NCBI GenBank assembly: GCA_024195585.1
Contig: SWBL01000226.1
Span: 21,950-85,949 of the forward strand
Reading direction: 5' to 3'
From: Aureobasidium sp. EXF-3400
Taxonomy: Eukaryota; Ascomycota; Dothideomycetes; Dothideales; Saccotheciaceae
DNA length: 64,000 bases
Part shown: in pieces, positions 59,445 through 64,000 of the stretch
Layout of the letters: the number at the start of each line of letters is the position of its first letter
Numbering within the stretch: the first letter of the stretch is position 1
Program-made: the position numbers and the translations under genes
Notes under the pieces: model-generated
Databases searched by the model: none
Seen by the model: the letters and a program-made list of their open reading frames with translations, nothing else
What the model was told of the DNA's origin: nothing

Positions 59445-59781
59445 ACAACAACTCCGCCCTCATTGCTCATTTTCGTATTCGGCCCTCGTTCTCCTTCAGC
59501 GCAGCATTACTCTGGCGTTTTGGTTTTTCTGGAAGTCTGCTTTCTGCGCCCAGTCCTCTCTTATCTCCTCAAACATTACCTTGCTCGGCTCCGGGTCTAA
59601 ATCAGGTCAACAGTCCGTCTCATCGTCTCCCTAAAGTCTTAGTTCCTAGATCCTCAAACAAACAATCGTTTCGTACCTTCAAGGTCTACCCGTGTCTGTG
59701 ACGCATTTGATTGCCTTTCTATTATGAATATGTCATGTGTCCGATATCTGTTGACATGTTATGATCGCCATCCCTTCCATA
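59445..59781. other. Intergenic, convergent 3' region
   Basis: 3' ends of the E2 gene and the Pmp3-like gene. T-rich stretches fit 3' UTRs. No gene seen. Confidence 0.45.
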
Positions 59782-60120
59782 TCAAGCCTTCGGACTTTTG
59801 GCCCTGCTCCTTCTCGTCCTGTCTCCCTCCGCCAGCCGTCTCACCTCCGCATTACTCACACCTCCGTTCAAGATAGTATCGGTGTAGATGAACGCTTTGT
59901 ATCCGCCAGGGTAGATTCCTCTCCGCACCTTGTGCCTACGCGAGAAGTACACGCAGCTTATGTAGAAGCCATGGACGTGTGAAGGCAACACACCACAGAC
60001 AAAGAGAATGCTGTTGACAAGGCAGTCGGTGCTGAAGTTGTCGAGAAGCCCTACGGCAAGAGGCGGGAAGAATATGTTGAGTATGGTTATGCTGACTCGA
60101 TAACAGAGTGTACGAAACAT
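59782..60120 (-). CDS. Pmp3/UPF0057-type small proteolipid with extended tail
   Basis: A single exon of 112 residues from the Met in MFRTLCYRV (an ATG at 60141 would add seven). The UPF0057 pattern is clear: ILNIFFPPLAVGLLDNFSTD, then CLVNSILFVCGVLPSHVHGFYI, two TM helices as in Pmp3 and plant RCI2. Pmp3 proteins lie in the plasma membrane and affect membrane potential and salt tolerance. Unlike the 55-residue classic form, this one continues with a basic tail of about 60 residues, including YFSRRHKVRRGIYPGGYKAF and a KSPKA end. Together with ENA at the other end of the window this is only a loose thematic link. Role is inferred from the family. Confidence 0.8.
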   Translation of the reverse strand: MFRTLCYRVSITILNIFFPPLAVGLLDNFSTDCLVNSILFVCGVLPSHVHGFYISCVYFSRRHKVRRGIYPGGYKAFIYTDTILNGGVSNAEVRRLAEGDRTRRSRAKSPKA

Positions 60121-60819
60121 CGCTGCTTCTTTGGATTTCAACAGCAGTGGTTTGATCCGATTGAGATAAGGACTGCAACTATGAGACGATAGTTATTAAA
60201 CCATACCCCCTGTTCATTTTCAATATATTTGGCTTTACTTCAAGTACGATGTTTCCAAAGCGCAGTGTATTGAGTTGTGTTAGCACAAGATGACAGTCGC
60301 TGCTCTCGCAACATTTCGCATCGAGGAAGAAAAGCGAACAGACCAAGACAAGACATATTGTGGCTACAAAAACCTGCTGACTGTATGTTTTCAGGTATAC
60401 TCATTTTTTAATCTATCTTGCAGATGATAGCAGAAGATGGCGTCCAAGTGGTGGAGGAAACATGGAAACTGCAGGATGACAGATCGTCGAAGACGTCATG
60501 GTGCAGCGATGGAGCTTGGTCAACGACAACTTGGAACTTGGGTGTTTCGATGATTGCGACGTGATGTCCTCTATAAATCTCGCTGGTAGCATTCACAGAC
60601 AGAATGGCTAAGGGGTTTGAGCCTACGAATATTGTATAAGATGGGTTAAGGCTTGCGGTAAATAAGCTTTAAAGGGTATCTCCTCGTGAGGCTCATAGGT
60701 GATACGTACATCATGATGATCACCATGGGACAACTGCCGAGAGCGTTTTCGACTGTTAAAAGACCATCCAATGCCCCTACAATGCTCTGAATTCTCTAGC
60801 CCATACATCGCTATTCATC
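60121..60819. other. Intergenic, divergent promoters
   Basis: Lies between the Pmp3-like gene (minus) and the SnoaL-like gene (plus). No gene seen. Confidence 0.4.
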
Positions 60820-61635
60820 ATGCCTGAAGACAAGAGCAAGAACCCCAATGACCCGTATCACACGGAGCAGCCTCCGCTCAGCACATATCCAAAGGATGCT
60901 GTCCGCAACAACGCCAAAGGACATGACCTAGACAAGGAAGTGATTGAGCGGATGAAGATCCGTGAGCTCTGCGAGGGTTGGGGTGTTTACAGAGACGCAG
61001 CAGAGTATGTATCTCGATCGTGAACATGCCCAGAGTCGATGCTGAACACATGTCACAGATGGGAGAACTACCGCTCAATGTTCTTCGATGATGCCTACAT
61101 CGCTACAAGTTGGAAGCAAGGCAACATCGACGAATTCATTGAGGCCTCAAAAGCTGGATTCGAAAAGGGTTCTAAATTTATGTATATTCTACATCGCATC
61201 ATCGGATCTCAGGTCGACATGAACACCGAGCTCACTCGTGCGGTCTGCAAGATGAAGATTACAATCACCTGCCGCTTTACCTTTGATGACATCGAGATGG
61301 ACAATGACGCCGACTGCCGATTCTTCTTCTTCGTCGAGAAGAGGGGAAACCGATGGGGTGTCGTCTTCTACACACTGCTGTTTGACAAGGACAAGTTCAC
61401 ACCAGTCAACCCAGAGAAAATCTACAGTATTCCCGAAGATGAGGTCAAGCAGTATCCAAGTGGTTACAAGTATCTCGCTTGGGCCGAGAACAAGATCAGC
61501 CAGCCGCCCAAGATGAATCTGAATGCACACGGTCCCGAGAAAGATGTGTTGTATGGTAAAATTAAGACGTGGTTGGAGGGTGGAACCATAAGACCTGATC
61601 TGACTGGTGAGGATGATCCCAATTGGAAGCCTTAA
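60820..61635 (+). CDS. SnoaL-like (NTF2-fold) protein
   Basis: Exons 60820-61004 and 61059-61635 give 253 residues; the 54-nt intron (GTATGT...TCACAG) is in phase 2. The fold pattern is KIRELCEGWGVYRDAAEWEN, YRSMFFDDAYIATSWKQGNI, DEFIEASKAGF, then CRFTFDDIEMDNDADCRFFF and NRWGVVFYTLLFDKDKF. This is the SnoaL_4 branch of NTF2-like proteins, which includes small dehydratases and cyclases as well as many with no known reaction. An IDEFIEAS helix and a DD pair in FDDAYIATSW may line the pocket. No signal peptide is seen, so cytosolic. The substrate cannot be told; nearby genes do not suggest a metabolite cluster. Confidence 0.85.
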
Positions 61636-62060
61636 GCAGCAGTACATATATATCTATTTGATGTATAGTGCCAGCATCTACATTCTGCTCAACCAGTAAC
61701 AGTCCAAGTACACAAAGGTTTTCCAAGGGCACATCGAAAGAATACTCAGTAATGATTACTGTCGGTTCTTAAAGAACTGTGCTATTCCGCAGCTTCTTGT
61801 GTTGCATGTAGACTGTAAGTTGAGATAATATGCTGTAGCCATTGAACCATAGGAGAATTGCTCTCTCTGACATTCAACTGAAACTACAGGCCCCGAACGA
61901 ACGCCCCAGATATCAATGCTGTACTGCTGCTACCCTCCACTTTCATCAATTACCAGCTTCACTCCTCGTCTTCTCCACACCCTTGAAGCAACGCATCAAG
62001 TCAATACAAGACCATACTAGAAACAGAGCCTCTTCAAGTCCCAGTCCAAGACCAGAAACT
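61636..62060. other. Intergenic
   Basis: 3' region of the SnoaL-like gene. No gene seen before the A-rich tract begins. Confidence 0.4.
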
Positions 62061-62440
62061 CAATGAGACATAGGAAAAACAAAGGAAATAAGAAAACGCG
62101 AAATAACAGCAAAAAAAATCAAAAACAACAGCAGAAGAACAAAGATAAAAACAGAAGAACATCAACCCGAGCAACAAAAAGCTTCTATGAGAACAAAAGA
62201 AAAACAAATGAAATCTAAGAACAAATGAAATCTAGAAACAGAACAAAAACTTAGAACAAAATCAAAACAAAACAGTAAAATCAAAAACAGAAACAACGCA
62301 TAATGGCCGACCAAAGTCTTAAACATACCATTCAAAAACATGAAATCAAAAACAAAAAAACAGAAAGCAAACAGAAAGTACAAAAACAAGAACAAAAACA
62401 AAACGCTAATAACAAATGGGCCTGAAACCCGAGACCTCCA
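62061..62440 (+). repeat. A-rich low-complexity tract
   Basis: About 380 bp dominated by A, with AAAAC and AGAACA words on the plus strand and few T. It includes a 15-bp direct repeat (aacaaatgaaatcta) at 62203 and 62220. The minus-strand Phe/Leu ORF over it is an artefact of composition. Nature is unknown; a degraded element or nucleosome-poor spacer are options. Confidence 0.75.
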
Positions 62441-62511
62441 TTTTTTGCCTTCGCGATTAGTACCTTTTCAAATTTTTTTAGTTGTGCAACAGCCCGCCAG
62501 CCGCGACACTT

Positions 62512-63591
62512 TAATTTTTTCTGTGGAAGGAAAGGGGGAAAGAGATACGGGACAGAAGAGAGAGCTCAACTGTCTTCGAGGAAAGAAGGGTGACGGGATA
62601 GGAAGGAAGAGTGAAGAGGAGAAAAAAGAAAGTCTGTACCCTCACCGATAACAGGATCAACCAAGTTCATCTCCTCAAGAGCAGCGACGAGGTCATCCTC
62701 CATGTTAGTATCAGATGAAGGTGTTGGGGAAATGGAAGGAAGGTTGGTGTCAACGAAAGGACGTACCTGGACGAACGACAGCTCTTCGAGAGCAGCCATC
62801 GAATCGTCTTCTTCCAGTTCCGGATCGATAAAGAGGGAGTCGGAGCAAAGATCGTACGCGGAGGAAGCGATTTCGTGGTGGATTGCCGTGTCGTCGTCGT
62901 CGAAGTCGGCGAGTATACGGGCGAGTCCAGAGTTGCTGTAAGAGAACGATGATAGGTCGATAGTACTAGAGACGCGTCTATGCTTGACCATGTTAGCTTT
63001 ATCAATGAAAGAATCCTCAGACTCATCGTCAGTTTCGCAAAGCAAATCCTCTTCCCAGTCGGACTCCTAGTCCTCCCGGAAGGGCTCTGCGACCTGCACC
63101 TCGGTTAGCACACTCGAATCGAAGCTGAACGAACCGTGAAGCACTTTGTGCTCGCAGGTGCGACGGATTTCTCCGTAGTGCACCTCACGAGCAAGTGCAA
63201 GCTCCTTCTCAATGGCGGGAACTAGTTGGTGTAGGCGTCGGCGGTCGGCGTTGGTGAGGTTGGAAGAACGAGGGGCGGCGGCGGTACGACGAGGAGCGGC
63301 AGTAACGATTGGACGGGGGACGGTAGCGGTGGAACGAGAGGCGGCAGCAGCGGTGGAACGAGAGGCAGCGGCGGCGACGGTGGGCTTGGGGGCGTCGACA
63401 GCCTTTTGGCGAGCGGCGAAGGTGGTCTTGGTAGCGGCGGTAGGGAGGGCGGGTCGAGGTCGGCGAGGAGCGGCTTTAGCAGGACTTGAAACCTGCTTAG
63501 GAATTTTAGTAGAGACAGGAGCGACGACACGCATGGCGGTACGTGAAGAAGCAATGGTGGGGAGCATGTAATGTGGAAGTGAGGAAGGCAT
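62512..63591 (-). pseudogene. Orphan Ala-rich/acidic ORF interrupted by one TAG
   Basis: Two stretches in one frame, 63591-63070 and 63066 to about 62659, are split only by TAG at 63067-63069. The first part is Ala/Arg/Pro/Ser/Thr-rich with AAASRSTA repeats, then a helix-like end NADRRRLHQLVPAIEKELAL. The second starts ESDWEEDLLCETDDESEDSF and is acidic, with two similar AALEE blocks (SMAALEELSFVQV and LVAALEEMNLVDP). A last intron from GTGAGG at about 62648 to CAG, with a short exon ending near 62512, is possible. The TAG may sit in a 78-nt intron, be a nonsense mutation, or be real. I recognise no family. Confidence 0.45.
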
Positions 63592-63922
63592 GGTGATGAA
63601 GAGTGATGTGATGTGAATGTGATTGAAGTTATATCTAAAAACCTTGATTTTGCTGAGCTAATCTGGAGTGAGATGAAAGAAAGATGGAGGATGGGGGCCA
63701 GAAGATATTATATGCTCTTGAGAGATTATGTCAGCAACGCGATGGCCAGTGCTATAGGCAGCAGTGGTGGTTGACGCGATCGTTACTAAGGAGTGGATCA
63801 TGAGGGAGCAGCCGAGGGAGGGGGCGTGAAATGCGACAGACGCGTGAGGGAGACAAGGGAGGGGGTGCAATAAGGGAGGGGTGGGAGAGGGTGATTTGAG
63901 GGAGGGGTGAGAGGTATGAGAT

Positions 63923-64000
63923 AGGTGAGTAGGTGAGTAGGTGAGTAGGTGAGTAGGTGAGTAGGTGAGTAGGTGAGTAGGTGAGTAGGTGAGTAGGTGA
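63923..64000 (+). repeat. 8-bp minisatellite (aggtgagt)n
   Basis: Nearly ten perfect copies of aggtgagt run to the right edge and probably beyond. The sequence before it (63790-63920) is also G-rich with gagggaggg words. Each unit equals the consensus fungal 5' splice site AG|GTGAGT. Length is unknown because the window ends. Confidence 0.95.

Noticed and set aside
62162..62401. Phe/Leu-rich minus-strand ORF resembling a membrane protein
   Set aside because: Pure product of the A-rich tract on the other strand.
62401..62480. Possible tRNA-like fragment near GGGCCTGAAACCCGAGACC
   Set aside because: No cloverleaf could be formed and no proper B box is present on either strand.

Overview
The window is nuclear DNA of a filamentous ascomycete (Pezizomycotina; a dothideomycete-type fungus is my best guess). 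The genes are densely packed on both strands. Introns are mostly 46-70 nt, with GTRNGY donors, CTAAC/TACTAAC-like branch sites and YAG acceptors. The gene content is fungal: ENA sodium ATPase, White collar-2, Pth11/SAT5-type rhodopsin-domain protein, DHA1-type MFS transporter, GH5 exo-beta-1,3-glucanase, fungal V-ATPase subunit G and PET117. I see no virus, plasmid, CRISPR array, tRNA, rRNA or transposon.

Layout. 1-9.4 kb: 3' end of an ENA P-type ATPase, a proline-rich hypothetical protein, an F-box-like protein, a small four-TM protein, a PAF-acetylhydrolase-like lipase and a Rab4/Ypt4-type GTPase. 9.8-19 kb: APC10/DOC1, a rhodopsin-domain membrane protein, a single-TM hypothetical protein, the 9-1-1 clamp subunit RAD1 and the oligosaccharyltransferase subunit OST5. 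19-31 kb: RPB2 (Pol II), an OXLD1-type protein, exo-1,3-beta-glucanase, a 2.4-kb gene-poor gap and a large highly charged protein with an OTU-like core. 31-38 kb: a hypothetical protein, an MFS transporter, a DUF2237 protein, PET117, V-ATPase subunit G and the TGL2-type mitochondrial lipase. 38-50 kb: a hypothetical protein, TFIIA large subunit TOA1, a basic coiled-coil protein, an alpha-arrestin and the Pol II elongation factor ELL. 50-64 kb: a 2.3-kb gap, White collar-2, RAD50, the APC/C-type E2 UBE2C/UBC11, a Pmp3-like proteolipid and a SnoaL-like protein, then an A-rich low-complexity tract, an Ala-rich/acidic orphan ORF interrupted by one stop, and an 8-bp minisatellite running off the end.

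Most genes are independent housekeeping units rather than a pathway cluster. Themes that recur are Pol II transcription (RPB2, TOA1, ELL), DNA-damage response (RAD1, RAD50), APC/C-dependent ubiquitylation (APC10, UBE2C) and membrane transport. Several pairs are divergent with short shared promoters (PET117/VMA10 190 bp, OST5/RPB2 452 bp).

The most unusual signal is at the level of gene structure. To reconstruct conserved proteins I need two separate 2-nt micro-exons, one inside the RAD50 start codon and one inside the lipase GHSMGG-type motif of TGL2. I also need a 10-nt exon in TGL2 and a 9-nt exon in V-ATPase subunit G. All are flanked by canonical GT-AG introns of normal size.
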